A stretch of DNA of 64,000 nt from Ailanthus altissimus (GCA_946807835.1 OX327709.1:21639501-21703500), one strand, 5' to 3'. Counted from the first letter of the stretch, positions 1 to 13,506 are shown. The notes: generated by a model not told the origin, from the sequence alone. Program-made: numbers and translations.

Positions 1-267
1 GTCCCATGCTTCATTTGGCGTCTTAGCCTTCTTTATGTGCTCTAACAGTTCTTCTTCAACTGTGGTCTTAATGGCGAACATAGCCTTACCAGTTTTTACC
101 TTCCACTTCTTTAAAGTGGCTTCGTCTGTTGGCTGCTTCACTTCATTCCCGCCAACGACCTCCCAAAGATCTTGGCCTTGAAGGTAAGACTCCATCAACG
201 TCGCCCATGTATTGTAATTTTGGTTGTTGAGCTTCTTGATTCCTCCAACGACTTGAAGGTCACCCAT
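1..267 (-). CDS. Copia-type retrotransposon gag, N-terminal part (runs off the left edge)
   Basis: The minus strand reads openly from an ATG at 267 to the window edge (89 codons). The start MGDLQVVGGIKKLNNQNYNT followed by WATLMESYLQGQDLW is the typical beginning of plant Copia gag (UBN2/DUF4219 type), which packages element RNA into virus-like particles. A primer-binding site and an LTR lie directly upstream at 463-474 and 477-938, as expected for a 5' end. No stop occurs in the visible part, so this copy may be fairly young; the rest is outside the window. Confidence 0.8.
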   Translation of the reverse strand, partial: MGDLQVVGGIKKLNNQNYNTWATLMESYLQGQDLWEVVGGNEVKQPTDEATLKKWKVKTGKAMFAIKTTVEEELLEHIKKAKTPNEAWD

Positions 268-462
268 CGTGTTGGCAGTACCTCAGAAACAAGTTTTGTT
301 AACAAACTTGCAGAGTCACAGACTACTCACGAAACACAGAAGCTCACTCACTCACAATTTCTAAAAACCCTTTCTGATGTGGAAGATCAGTCAAAGCTGC
401 AACCACAGAGCATACTCAGAATTCTTAGAAATCCTACAACTTGAGCAGTCCCAGACAGTCCC

Positions 463-474
463 GCTCTGATACCA
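463..474 (-). other. tRNA-Met primer-binding site of the left Copia element
   Basis: The plus strand reads GCTCTGATACCA, the complement of TGGTATCAGAGC, the usual plant Copia primer site matching initiator tRNA-Met. It sits 2 bp inside the LTR and upstream of gag, which fixes the element on the minus strand. Confidence 0.85.
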
Positions 475-476
475 AT

Positions 477-938
477 TGTAGAGAATAATAGAGCACAAAT
501 GGAACACTTTTATTAATACAAAACTTACAACACAAAATTTAGAAACTCTCACTCTTTCTCATTTACAACATAACACTCACAACTCAACTCCCACACACTC
601 TTTGTTGAGCTTATTATTTGCTCAACTCTCTAACACTCTAAACTCTCAACAATTGATCAAATACTTGATCAACTCTTTATTCTTAACTTGCTTGCTTGCA
701 AAACTAAATGAGGGAGGGGGGTATTTATACTTAGTTTCAACAAACCAAAACCACACAAATAAAATAATGTAAAAATTTATTAACCACACAAGTTTATAAT
801 ACTTATCTCCTTAATTATTAACTTAAAATATCTTACCTAATCTAGAAACTTCAAGAATTGGGCTTGTAAATATTTGGGCTTAATCTTGGGCTTGATGTTG
901 TAATTAATTTAATTTAATTTGGTGTTGTAATTTTAACA
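477..938 (-). repeat. 5' LTR of the left Copia element
   Basis: On the minus strand it begins TGTTAAAATT and ends CTCTACA, so it has TG...CA ends. The inner border abuts the primer-binding site. A TATA-like box (CTAAGTATAAATAC, minus strand) lies near 720-733. The length of 462 bp is normal for Copia. The right border is only about 800 bp upstream of the ceramidase start codon. The target-site duplication cannot be tested because the other end is outside the window. Confidence 0.75.
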
Positions 939-1741
939 AATTTAACTTAAAAAAAAATGTCGAGATTGAAGGATTTTGGATTAAATGAGATGGGCGATTG
1001 CGGTGCTTGGGATGACGACAAGCTGTTATGGCTTTGTAAGTAAACTAGACGCCATTATAGTCAACTATTATTTGTCGACCCCACGGGATCAAAAATTTAA
1101 ACTGTGTGTTGAGTGCTTTGTCTTTTCACACACCCTACATAATAGCTATATCATCTGTTATCTGATGAGGCTTTTTACATCGCAGCAGTTGGGTATTCAC
1201 AGGCAAGTGAGTAAGCCAGCTTTCTTATTCTTTACATTTCAATTCCTCGGCTATTATTATTTTGATAGTGAAAGTTTGTATGTACTTAAGAGACTAATTT
1301 TCTGTTAATGCTGATTGGTGAGTTTTTTTTTTTTGTCCTTTCGTCACTTGGTGGATGTAATGCTAGCATAGTAGCATTGTTGTTAAATCCACTATAATAT
1401 TAACTTCTTTAATGAAAACTGTCTGTTTATAGTAATGCATTGAATCTACAGTTGATTTGGATCCTTATCTGTGTTGTTCTCTTCGGTGATTTGACAATAA
1501 ATTCTTAGCAAAATTGTCCATAGCTTTGGAAGTTTCTATTTTGGTTTTTCTTTTGAACTTATCTAAGAAACCGCTGGTGGTGATGATCTTATCATTAAGT
1601 TGTACGTCAGTTGAAAAACTTCTGATGTTTCCTTTCACAAATTTTAAACAGGGATACTTTTAATTGAGATATGTATGCTTACTTGGTGTCTCCTTTTTGT
1701 TTATGCATGATGGGTAGCCATCATTTTTTTTGAAAAAGACT
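939..1741 (+). other. Upstream region and probable leader of the ceramidase gene
   Basis: No recognisable protein gene. A 28-codon reading frame (957-1043) begins 18 bp after the LTR border. A consensus splice donor (GTAAGT) follows base 1035, and possible acceptors lie near 1650 and 1717, so this may be a spliced 5' leader with a short upstream ORF. It could also be the remnant of another gene cut by the LTR element. Transcript evidence is absent. Confidence 0.35.
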
Positions 1742-4700
1742 ATGAAGATGTTTTCTCTTTACTCGGGCCTTATGGAGGGGCGATCCGCAACTGCAACCAT
1801 TTGTTTTTCGATTTTCTTGCTCCTGTTGATGCAAAATATTGGAGGATCTTTATCAGCTTCCAATTATCTGATTGGCCTTGGAAGCTATGATATAACTGGT
1901 CCAGCTGCTGATGTCAATATGATGGGATATGCAAACTCGGACCAGATTGCTTCTGGAATTCATTTTAGGTTGCGGGCTCGTACTTTTATTGTGGCTGAAC
2001 CTCGGGGGAGCCGTGTAGTTTTTGTGAACCTTGATGCCTGCATGGCCTCACAAATTGTCACAATTAAAGTACTTGAGAGACTAAAAGCAAGGTAGGTACC
2101 TCTTTTATGTTCTGCTTGAACTCTTTTTTTTGGACTATTAGTCATATAACTTAATTGGGTACAAGCACTCAAAGCATGCTGTTAGAATGGTGTTTCGAAA
2201 TAAAACAAGACTTGATTAGAATCAATTATTCTTTTTTGGGATCAATTTTCCTGTGCTCAAGTACTTGAGAACTTCACGTAGTATCTTGGGTAGATGAAGA
2301 AACTCTTAGAATCAGATTTCTCCTCATTAGTATATCTGTGGGTTTACTCTTTAGATCAGTTTATCAGTTTGATTCCTCTGTTCTAGCCATTTGAATAACT
2401 TCATGTGATGCCTTCCTTTCATTAGGTATGGTGACCTTTATACGGAGCAGAATGTTGCTATAAGTGGTATTCACAGTCATGCTGGACCTGGAGGCTATCT
2501 CCAATATGTTGTGTATATTGTAACCTCTCTTGGGTTTGTACGCCAATCATTTGATGTCATTGTTGATGGGATTGAGAAAAGCATTATTCAAGCTCATGAG
2601 AATCTTCAGCCAGGCTCAATTTACATTAATAAAGGTTAACAATTCAAAACCATTTACTCTCTTATAGTATAATCATGTCTGATTTTGATTGGACTATGTA
2701 CACGCTTGTTATATCTTATATATATCTACTCCTCAATATATTCTTGTATAGGCATGCGGGCTTTTGTGACACTCCCTGCACATTCATAACATAGAATATG
2801 CTTTAGGATGTGACAGTTCACTTTGCTTATTACTATGGCTTTTAGGACTTTTGAGGTTATAGCTGTGCTGCCTTCTGTCATCAGGGTAGATTGTTATTTC
2901 ACATGTAAAAAATGTTGTGCTGCCCATCTTGTTGTAGATATGGTCCTTTTCCATTCCTGGGCTTTCTCTCACTTCTATATTTTCGTGATTTTTACAGGAG
3001 AGCTCTTGGATGCTGGTGTGAACCGTAGTCCAAGTGCTTACCTCAATAACCCTGCTGCTGAGCGGAATAAATATAAATATGATGTTGATGAAGAAATGAC
3101 CCTCATAAAGTTCATAAATAATGAGTGGGGTCCTATTGGTAGTTTTAACTGGTTTGCAACTCATGGAACTTCTATGAGTCGTACAAATTCATTGATTAGT
3201 GGTGACAACAAAGGCGCTGCTGCACGGATTATGGAGGACTGGTTTGAACAGAGTGGTTCTCGGAAAGTTGTCAGTAGCCAACATCACAATAACTCTGGAT
3301 CTGACAGCATTCCTCGAAGAGTCTCAGGATTTATTTCTAACCCTCTCGAAGACGGTAAGTTAATTCTTCTTATTCCAGTACAAACATGCAAATAGATCAT
3401 GTGGCATTACATCAGTAAAACTGGTTCAAATTTGTAAACTTCTACTATGATGTAATTGCTTAACAGCTAGGAGAAGCCAACATGAAACCAAACTCATTGA
3501 TAACTTTCTGCATATATATGACCTGCCAATGCTGCCTCAAAATATATTGAAGTTTATCCAAGCCTTAAATTTATTTGAAAGGGAAACAGAGTTATGTCCA
3601 AGTAGCTAAATAAACTTTTCTTAATGTTATCATATTTGGACTGGGGTTGTAATGTTACTATTTTCTTGTTTTAAAACATGTGCATCAAATTTGCATTAGA
3701 TTTCAACCAAATGTTAACTGAAGACTTCCCCATTTTCAAAACCACCAATGCAGACCAAAAAAATTACCCATTTACTGTAAACAAAAAGCAGGTTGTAGTT
3801 TTAGTAATTTTCTATGCAGATCCATGGGTGGCCCAAGCACACAGTATAACATGTAGCATAGTATCTTATATTCCAAAGTAAGCAGGAAATATTTCCATTT
3901 TCTCATTTTTAGCTACTTGTAACAGGCAATGAATTGATGAAACTTGCTGCGTCCTTTGAACGTTTGGAAGGACAACCTGCAACAAGGTCTTCAAGTGCTG
4001 CAAGCAGGGTTAGAAGTGCTTTAAAGCAGGCTGACAAACCTCAATTTGTGTCTGCATTCTGTCAATCAAATTGCGGCGATGTAAGCCCAAATGTTCTTGG
4101 TGCATTTTGCATAGACAGCGGACTGTCTTGTGATTTCAATCACAGCACGTGCAATGGGAAAAATGAATTGTGCTATGGCCGGGGACCAGGGTACTTACTG
4201 AGATCAATCTAGGATTTCTCTTCTTCGCTTTTGTTTTAGATTAACATTCATATTTATTCGGCAGGTACCCTGATGAATTTGAGAGTACACGTATTATTGG
4301 TGAAAGGCAATTCAGAAAAGCAGTGGATTTGTTCAACAAAGCAACGGAACAGCTGACTGGCAAGGTTGCATACAGACATGCCTACATAGATTTCTCCAAA
4401 CTTGAGGTATCACTTCCTAAAATGGGTAGGGGGACTGAGGTGGTGAAAACATGCCCAGCGGCCATGGGCTTTGCTTTTGCTGCAGGAACAACTGATGGAC
4501 CTGGAGCTTTTGATTTTCAGCAAGGAGATGATAAGGTAAAATCAGAAAAAACTTCTGGCGTGTGTCTTGCCTGATTGTGAAGATTTCTTTGGTTGGCAAA
4601 ACTCCCTTAAATGCTCCTGCAGGGTAACCCCTTCTGGAAGTTGGTGAGGAATGTGCTGAGAACTCCAGGAAAGGAACAGGTTGATTGTCAACGTCCAAAG

Positions 4701-6466
4701 CCTATTCTGCTTGATACTGGTGAAATGAAGCAACCATATGACTGGGCAGTAAGTACCCATCAGCATAAGATTTACTTGGTCAATGAGCAGCGCACATCTT
4801 GTGATGCACACTTTAATTATCCAATCAAGTACAATACTCATCTCCTTATTGAAATAATCACAAGCAACCCACTGTGCATCATAGTTCATATAATGATTGG
4901 TACTAATGCTAGACTTGAGTCCATGACAGTGTATGGGAGCTCATGCGTACACTCATATTGAACATTGAACTAATTTTTATCCTTTTTACCTTTCCTGCTT
5001 AACATAAATGGCAATATCTACAAATATTTGATTGAATTTGTAATACATATCTAAAGTGATGTTTAGCCTGTTTAATGCATTGCCTCAGGTTATTCCATGA
5101 TGTTTAATTATAGTAGTTCTAAATTCTAATTTTATCTTCATAAATTTGTACAGCCCTCAATACTTCCAGTTCAAATTTTGCAAGTAGGGCAACTAGTCAT
5201 TCTCTGCGTACCAGGAGGTAAAAGGAATCCTGATGTTTCATTCAAGTTCTCTTCCCTAATGTTGCTTTCACACTGTAAGGTGAACAGTTTCAGTTGAGGA
5301 AATAAAATGTTGTTGCACAGGACATAATTTGATAACATCTTGGTTGTTTGCTCCGTAGCTTTTATGCACCAAATTCTGTGAAGAGTATTTACTTGTTCGT
5401 AGCAAGTATCACATTAAATATTAGAATATTCCTTCTCTTCAATGGTTTCTGTGTTCCTCACTGCATCTTTTGTTTGCAATGTCCTATTCCTTGCAGAATT
5501 TACAACCATGGCAGGTAGGCGCCTCCGTGATGCTGTCAAGACAGTGCTCATCTCTGGAGGAGGTGGTGAGAAATTCAACAACAATGTCCATATTGTCATT
5601 GCAGGGCTGACAAATACATACTCGCAGTATGTGACCACCTTTGAAGAATACCAAGTACAGAGATACGAGGTCTGTTTCACTGGTACCTAGTTTTTATGTT
5701 GATGACAATAATTCTACATTACATTTTAGTTTTGCTCTTTTATTTCAGTAAGTTCACAATCGAGTATTCTTCGTAGAGTGTATGTAGCCAATGAAAGATA
5801 ATGCGAATAGTTGCGGCAGTCTTCCCTGCTAATTAAGTTATTTTCCTTGATACTCCAGAAGAACACAAAGAACGCAAATCTGACAGATCCTTTTTTGACT
5901 TCCCCTTTATTTGTCAGGGAGCTTCCACTCTATATGGTCCACACACTCTCAGTGCCTACATTCAAGAGTTCAAGAAACTAGCAGCAGCTCTGATAAGTGG
6001 CCAAACTGTTGAGCCAGGGCCACAGCCTCCAGATCTCCTTGATAAGCAAATTAGCTTATTAGCCCCAGTCGTTGTGGATGCAACCCCAGTTGGTGTGAAT
6101 TTTGGGGATGTTAAAACTGATGTTCCACAGAATTCAACCTTCAAGAGAGGCAACATTGTCACAATCACATTCTGGTCTGCTTGCCCAAGAAACGACCTCA
6201 TGACCGAGGGCACTTTTGCACTCGTTGAACTTCTCCAAGACCAGAAGACGTGGATTCCAGCTTATGATGATGACGACTTTTGCCTACGATTCAAGTGGTC
6301 AAGGCCCACAAAACTCAGTCCTCAAAGTTATGCAACTATAGAATGGAGGATCCCGGAATCTGCCCTTTCAGGAGTGTATAGAATTAGGCATTTTGGTGCA
6401 TCAAAGTCTCTTACTGGTTCAATCCGCCATTTCACAGGTTCATCCAGTGCATTTGTAGTAGCATAG
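1742..6466 (+). CDS. NCER: Neutral ceramidase (9 exons, 787 aa)
   Basis: Hydrolyses the amide bond of ceramide to release a sphingoid base and a fatty acid, in the secretory/endomembrane system. Exons read as 1742-2091, 2426-2634, 2998-3354, 3926-4190, 4265-4535, 4623-4748, 5154-5217, 5497-5669 and 5918-6466; all junctions are GT-AG and in frame. A hydrophobic signal/anchor segment lies at about residues 21-38. The catalytic domain follows with YLIGLGSYDITGPAADVNMM, the zinc-binding HSHAGPGG, NWFATHGTSMS, and NCGDVSPN, which carries the nucleophilic serine near residue 359. The last exon encodes the beta-rich C-terminal domain. The full length matches the plant family. The start is the first ATG in the frame; two further ATGs follow within 12 codons. 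The gene appears intact; which paralogue it is cannot be decided here. Confidence 0.95.
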
Positions 6467-7325
6467 GGAGGCAGCAGAACTATATTTGCCATTACTCTTG
6501 TTACAGTATGTAGTACCATTTCCAGCATAGATTCCCATTCTTGCAGTTCCCAAAATCAGAGCAAAGCCAGGAAATGGAATTAAGCAATGAATTTTAAATA
6601 TACACAAACATAGGAACCAAAATTATGCATCTGTTTTAAGAGAAAATATCAGGAGAGTTTCTACCACGGTTCAAATTCCATTTAACCGAATAATTCATTG
6701 TACTTCCTGCTAAGAAGCTATAACAAAGTTGGAAGTGTTTACTAAATACTTTTAGTTGTTCTACTTTTAAAATTAGGCTGAATCTCAACAACTAGGAATA
6801 AGCCCTAAATTGTCAACTTTAAAACAATAGGTCAGACTTTGGCTTGGATGACATGCTGCCGGCAAATAGGTAAATCATAGACAAATGGCTTGATTTTGAA
6901 GCTGTTTCAATCGTTAACGTTTAACACAAAAACTTGTCTTCTTCAACTGTCAACATACTGACTGCGTCGTTGATGATTGACCTGGCGTAGAATTAATGCT
7001 CAAATTGTATTTCAATCTGAAAACCACCTGAAAATTTTGAAACATTCCCAAAACCCCTTATTTGGAAACAGCTCATACGATCAGTATATGACAGCAACCG
7101 TATGTCTGAATCTAATTGGTAATTACTAAACTGTGCCCTACAAGCAATTCATAGGTAGGTCCCAATTGAGCCAATGAAACTTGCATGAACCCGCCATGCA
7201 TCTCCCTTCTCTGATACTTACTCTCTTCTGCGTGCGCCTTTTAGCTTTCTTCACGAATTTCATTCCTTTGTCATCAAACTTACAACATGCAAATACCTGA
7301 ACCCGTAAAAACCCGATCTCATGGG
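6467..7325. other. 3' flank of the ceramidase gene, no gene seen
   Basis: AT-rich sequence with only short open frames. The first few hundred bases are presumably the ceramidase 3' UTR. The last 200 bases run into the transporter pseudogene and may hold its decayed 5' end, but no start codon can be placed. Confidence 0.5.
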
Positions 7326-7752
7326 CCACGTTCTGGCCGGTTTTCGCCTGGTACAGCTCAAACATCGGCGTTCTTTTGTTAAACAAGTACTTAATCAGCA
7401 ACTACGGATTCAAGTACCCCATTTTCTTAACCATGTGTCACATGACTGCTTGCTCGGGGCTGAGCTACGTGGCCGTTGAAAAAGAAGGTTCCCATGCAGA
7501 GTATCAGCTCCAAGAAACAGTTGTTGAAGATCTCGGCTTTATCTCGTCTTTTGCTTCGCCGTGGTTTTAGGGAACTTGTCTTTGAGGTTCCTGCCGGTGT
7601 CATTTAACCAGGCGATTGGAGCCACGACGCCGTTTTTTCACTGCGGTTTTTTGCGTATTTGATGGTAAGAAGAGGGAGGCTTGTGCCTGTGGTTTTAGGG
7701 AACTTAGGCCACCTTTGTGCCTGTGGTTGCTGCAGTCATCATTGCTAGTGGG
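7326..7752 (+). pseudogene. Sugar-phosphate/nucleotide-sugar transporter pseudogene, first exon
   Basis: Two overlapping frames together encode the first transmembrane part of a plant DMT-superfamily (triose-phosphate-translocator-like, TPT) transporter. Clear words are [66 protein letters not shown] and VPVVAAVIIASG. The frame shifts near 7470-7490 and again after ATTPFF, and a TGA lies near 7660. The exon ends at a preserved donor (GGG/GTAAG), so this is a decayed intron-containing gene and not a processed copy. The rest of the gene is found at 18670-18865 and 21120-21266. The middle exon (the GEPSFHLFGF region of the family) is missing. Confidence 0.85.
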
Positions 7753-8379
7753 GTAAGTTTTTTGTATAGCTTTAACTTAATATCGTTGCTTGATTATGAC
7801 GAAATTTCAGTTAATCTTCTTCGTAATTTTGTGCATGGAATTGAAGTTAATTATCAGAATATAAGAAAGATGGAATTTCAAATTGATCAATATATGTTTT
7901 ATAACCGATTAACACATTACATATTGGCTATATTATTGGAGACACCCGTACACTACCCGAAACAGAACTTGGTTATCTCACTTGGGAGGCCGAAAACTCA
8001 ATGGTGACTGCTTGGCTTGTTAATTCTATGGAGCCTAAAATTGGAAGGAATTATTTATCATATAGGACATCCAAAAAAAGTTTGGGACATGCTTGCAATC
8101 ATGTACTCAAATCTTGGAAATTCTTCTCAACTGTTTGAACTTCAATCAGTTTTTAATGACAAGAAGCAAGGAGCTGCTACTATGACTTATTATTACAGTA
8201 CCCTTAGATTATGGCAAGAACTTGATTTGTTCGATGACATCAAGTGGTCCTGTTTAGATTATGCCCCTAAATAGTCTCAAAGACGGGACAAATAATGGCT
8301 ATTTGATTTCTTACGGGGGGCTGAATAAAGACTTGAATGAGGTACGTGGACGGATTTTGGGAACAAAGCCATTGTTTAG

Positions 8380-8936
8380 TGTTACGCTCCAAATATTCTC
8401 AAGTAATGACTCGAACATTTGACGTGCAATAGGACCACCAAGGGAGTACTTAGTCCATTTTGGATTAAATGGATTAGAACTTCTAGAAGGCCCAATGCAG
8501 TTGAGTTAAGGCCACATTAATGTGGTAGGTGAGAGAATAATCTAAAAAATGTATATTCTTTGGGATATACTTTTGGTAGTTGGCATCTTTGGAATATTCC
8601 TTAAGATATTCTCCTCTTTAGATGTGGATCATTGGATTAGAGTTAATCCTAGCCGTCCATTGTAAATAGCTTTAGTTATAAATAGGTGGAGTTCTCATTT
8701 GAGAAGCAAGCCTCCAATCCTTCAAATTGTAGAAATACTCATAGCTTGTAATTCTATAGCTTTTAATTCTATAGCTTTGTAATTCTCTCTTTAGTAATAA
8801 AATATGAGAGCATTCTCTCAAACACTTGGTGTGCATTCTTCTTCATCTCTTTCTTTGGTTAATTGGGGTCTTATAGGCTGCTTAGCGCTTGAAGAGTGTC
8901 TAAGGCTGCGCAGGTTCGAGAAATCAGTCTGTGACA
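8380..8936 (+). mobile_element. Solo LTR nested in Copia gag (557 bp)
   Basis: Starts TGTTACGC and ends GTGACA. It carries a TATA box (TATAAATAGG near 8677) and a poly-A-like AATAAAATATG near 8796. Removing it rejoins the gag frame as ...KPL/S/RIQEAFAEVR.... Flanks are TTTAG on the left and CTAGG on the right, consistent with a decayed 4-5 bp target duplication. No internal retroviral domain is present, so it is a solo LTR from recombination between two LTRs. Confidence 0.75.
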
Positions 8937-11900
8937 CTAGGATTCAAGAAGCTTTCGCTGAAGTGAGGCATGAAGAGAGCAGGAAAAGAGTGATGCTGAA
9001 AAATCACTCTAGTACATCTTCAGAAAACATTCTACAGAACTCGGCATTGGCCACAAGAAGGTTTAACAACACTAACAGAGAGCAGCGTTCATCTCTAAAC
9101 GAGCAGATGGTACATGAAAGCTACAACCAGCGGACAACTCTAGCCAAAAATGGGAAAAAAGAGATATGGTGTGATCATTGTCAGAGGTCCAACCATAATA
9201 AGGAGAACTGCTGGAAATTGAATGGTAGACCAACAAATTTCTAGCCAAGAAAGCAAGGTGATATTCGAGGCTTTCAAGCAATAACAAAGCCACCAAAGTT
9301 TGTGTTTAGTGTCGAGCAAAAAGATGAACTTTAACAGATTTTTTTACAAGTTCAACTTGATACACAGCCTACTACAAATCCTTATTTTGTAGCTCAAAAA
9401 GGTAGTTTTTCTCTTGCTTTAAGTGCCAAAACAATAAGTGATGATGTTTGGATATTTGATTCTGGCGCTTCGGATCACATAATTGGAAATCATAAATTGT
9501 TTTCAACCTATAACCCTTGCCCAAGGTCACTAAAAACTAAGATTGCTAATGGGTGCTTGTCATCAGTTGTTGGAAAATGGACAATTTACTTTCACATGGA
9601 GTTACTCTACATTCTGTTTTACATGTTCTAATCTTTCATGTAACTTGATTTCTATTAGCAAGTTGACAAAGGAAAAGAACTGTAGAGCTAACTTTGTCCC
9701 TCTATTTGTGAGTTTTAAGATTTACTTTTGGGGAAGATGATTAGCAATAGTGAAGAAGATGATGAGCTATACCATTTAAAAGACTACAATTCTGGTGAAA
9801 AAATACAAGCTCAGGCTTATAAGGGTGAAACTAATTCTGCTCTAACTCTGTTTCTGATTTAAGTCAAATAATGTTATGGCATAAGAGATAAGGCCATCTT
9901 AGCTTCTCGTACTTAAAAAAAAACTATTCCCTTCACTCTATACGAATAAAGATGCAAGTTTATTTCAGTGTAAAATTTGTCAATTAACAAAACATATCAA
10001 GACCAGGTATCCACTTAGCCCATATCATGTCCCTAAACCATTTTAATGATTCACAGTGACATTTGGGGTTCAATAAAAATAAAAAGTATAACCGAAGTTT
10101 GATGATTCATAAATTTTATAGATAATCACACTAGGTTATGTTGGGTATTCTTATTAAAAGAAAATTTTGACACCAAATCTACATTTTAATTATTCCACCA
10201 AATGATAATAAATCAATTCTAAACTTAAATTCAAATCTTCCACACAGACAATGGTCTAGAATACTTCAATTCCATCTTGGGTACTTATCATACTGAAAAT
10301 AGCATTATCCATTAAAACATATGCATAATTACACCACAATAAAATAAAATTGTAGAATGTAAAAATAGACATCTCCTAGAAGTAGCTAAAGCCTTATTGT
10401 TCACAAACAATGTATCCAAAACCTTCTGAAGGGAGGCTATTCTAAACACTTCCTACATTATCAACAGACTATCATCTAAAGTTCTTTAGTTTCACACACC
10501 CTTCCAAGTTTTTCTTCAACATTTTTCCCAACTTAGATTATTTCAAAATCTCCCAATCAAAATTTTTGGGTACACAATGTTTGTCCAGTCATCTTTACCA
10601 CCAAACTTGATCCTAGAGCTATAAAGTGTATTTTCTTAGAATATTCTCCTTGTAAAAAAAAGTATAAATACTTTTGTCCAACAACTAAAAAGATGTTCAT
10701 CAGTATGGATGTTACTTTTTTTTAAAGACAAACCTTTATATTTAAACTCTTCACTTCAAAGGGAGAATTCTAATGAAGTTCAGCTCTAGGATTTTTCACA
10801 TAACCCTGTACCATATGTGTCATCATAATTTGAGTGTTCATCACCTAGACAATCATAACCCGAGTCTCCACCTGAGCCATCACTACCTAAGTCTTCATCA
10901 TCTAGACAGCCATAGCCTAGTCTCCACCTAAGCCATCACTACCTAGTTCATTAGCCTTACCTGAGTCGTATATGCCATTAACATCTGATAGGCTTGCATA
11001 AATAAATATAGAAACAAGAGACGATTTTCCTCTAGAGCAGCCTGCCTTGAAAATATACTCTCACCACCAACATACTCAAAGCCAGTTGGTGGAACATGAA
11101 GAAACTCTTAACCCTCTAATGTTTCAAATAATCTTTCTACAGATCTTGACAATTAGTGCCTTCAGGAAAGAAGCTCGGTCTTGCACGCAATATCCCTTGT
11201 ATAACTATTTATCCTATAGCAAGTTGTCATCATCATTCTATGTTTTCAATGAAAAGATCATAACCACTACTATTTAGGAAGCTCAGGTAATTCTTGAATG
11301 GAAGACTGCGGTAATGGAAGAAATGAGAGCTTTAAATAAAATGTATACATGAAAAATTGTGCAAATACCCAAAAGAAAAGGTCCAGTAGGTTGCAAGTGG
11401 GTATTCAACATCAAATAAAAATCTAATAGCAACATAAAGAGGTATAAAGTAAGGTTAGTTGTAAAGGCTTTACTCAAGACTTTTTGGATTGACTATAATG
11501 AGACATTTGCTCATGTGGCTAAACTCAATACCATTAGAGTCTTGATGTCTTTTGCAGCAAATCTTGATTGGCCACTTCATCAAATGAGTATAAAGAATGC
11601 CTTTTTGAATAAAGAACTCAAAGAATAAGTATATATAGAGTTGCTACCTAGTTTTGATGAAGAAAGAATAAATGGTAAAGCGTGCCATTTGAAAAAAATC
11701 TTTGTATTGTTTAAAATAGTCGCTCAGAGCATGGTTCGATCACTTCACCAAATCAATGATTAAATTTGGGTATACACAGGGACAATCTAATCATACGTTG
11801 TTCTTTAAACACTCATATAACAAGATAGCCTTCCCACTGGTTTGTGTGGATGATATCATTCTCACTGGAGATGATTTGAAAGAACTCAACCCACTCAAGA

Positions 11901-13506
11901 AGTTTTTGACTTAAGAGTTTGAGATAAAGGACTTGAGTCATCTTCGATATTTCTTGGGTATGGAAGTGGCTAGGAGCAAATAGGGAGTTTTTATCCTACA
12001 AAGGAATTATACACCTGTTTAAATGAATTGTAAGATGGGTAAAGAAACAGGTGATCTTGTAGATAGGAGGAGATACCAAAAACTAGTTGCGAAACTAATT
12101 TATTTATCTCATACTAAGTTAGACATTGCATTTGTTGTTAGTGTGGTCAATCGGTATATACATAGTTTTTTTCAAGGTCACCTCGATGCAATGAACATAA
12201 TCTTAAGATACTTAAAGAAAGCACTTGAGAAAGGATTTTTTTTTGTTGGTAAAAACAAGAATAGAGAATTTGAGCAACTTAAATAAACTGAATGTCAGTT
12301 AATGAATGGCTGTTATATCTTATATACAACAAGAAATGTCATATGTGTAAAGGTGAACAGAATAAATAGTATTTCAGCAACTTAAATAATAATGAATAGT
12401 GGTATATATAAGATTAGGTCATGTAGTCGTGAGACGACTATCCTAGCTGGTTAAGGATGGTCAGATATTTGATCTGACTATAGTACATTGACTAGTTTAT
12501 GAATTCAAGAGAATATGGCCGAATCTTTATGTAAGTGTAAGACGCCAAACCACTGATTTATTGGATCTGGTACATATAGATGTATTTAGTCCAATAAATC
12601 TTACTGTAATAAATGATTTCGATACTTCATTGTCTTTGTAGTGATTGTCGCTATATAGACATGTGTTTCTAGGAAACGCAAGTCAAAATAATTTCGAAGT
12701 GTTCAAAATGTTCTGACAATGAAAGTAAAGAAACAAACCCTTATGTATATTGAGTGCTTTCGATAAGATCGAAGTAATTTATATATAATCAGTAAATTCA
12801 CAAATTATTTAACTAGAATATGATTCTCTCTCAGCATAGTCCTCCAGATACTCCTCAACATAAAGATGTTTAGGAAATGAGGAATTAGACTATATTAGAT
12901 ACAATCTGATTGATATTGAGAATCGCTGATCTTCTAAAATATCTATGAGGTTATACTTTAGCATCTGCTACTCACTTATTAAATAATTCCATAATCATTC
13001 CTACTACTTTATATGAGATATAGACTAAAAGGGAAACGAGTCTTAAGTATGTTAAGACTTGGTGTTATTCTGCTTTCATAAGAGTTATGCAACAGAATAA
13101 ACTTGTATCCAACGATACAAGTATTGGTTCATTTAGTATCCCAAGTGTATAATGGGATACCAATTCTATAATTCAAATGAACGAAATATGTTCGTTTCTC
13201 ATAATGTCACATTCTTAGAGAAAGAGTTTCTCATGAATTGTGGAGATTATAGAAAGATTGAACTTGATGAAGTCAATCTAAATATAGATGAACCAACGAT
13301 GGAATTTTAATTTTAAATGAGTGAAATACCTTTAACACACTAAGTTCATAGGTCCAAAAGGATATCAAAGCCATTATTTAGGTATGTTTGATACTTGAAG
13401 GTGCCCTTGATATTTTCTTAGTTGAAGAAAAGGATCCTTTAACTTATGAAGAGACGATGTTTGACATCGATTCGGGAAAATGACAAGATATTATAAAATT
13501 TTGAAA

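Noticed and set aside
2823..3395. Single 190-codon gene starting at 2823
   Set aside because: Only the part from 2998 on is ceramidase exon 3; the upstream part is intron read through by chance.
7138..7401. Minus-strand frame of 87 codons near the transporter pseudogene
   Set aside because: No family resemblance, and it overlaps the plus-strand transporter exon whose identity is clear.
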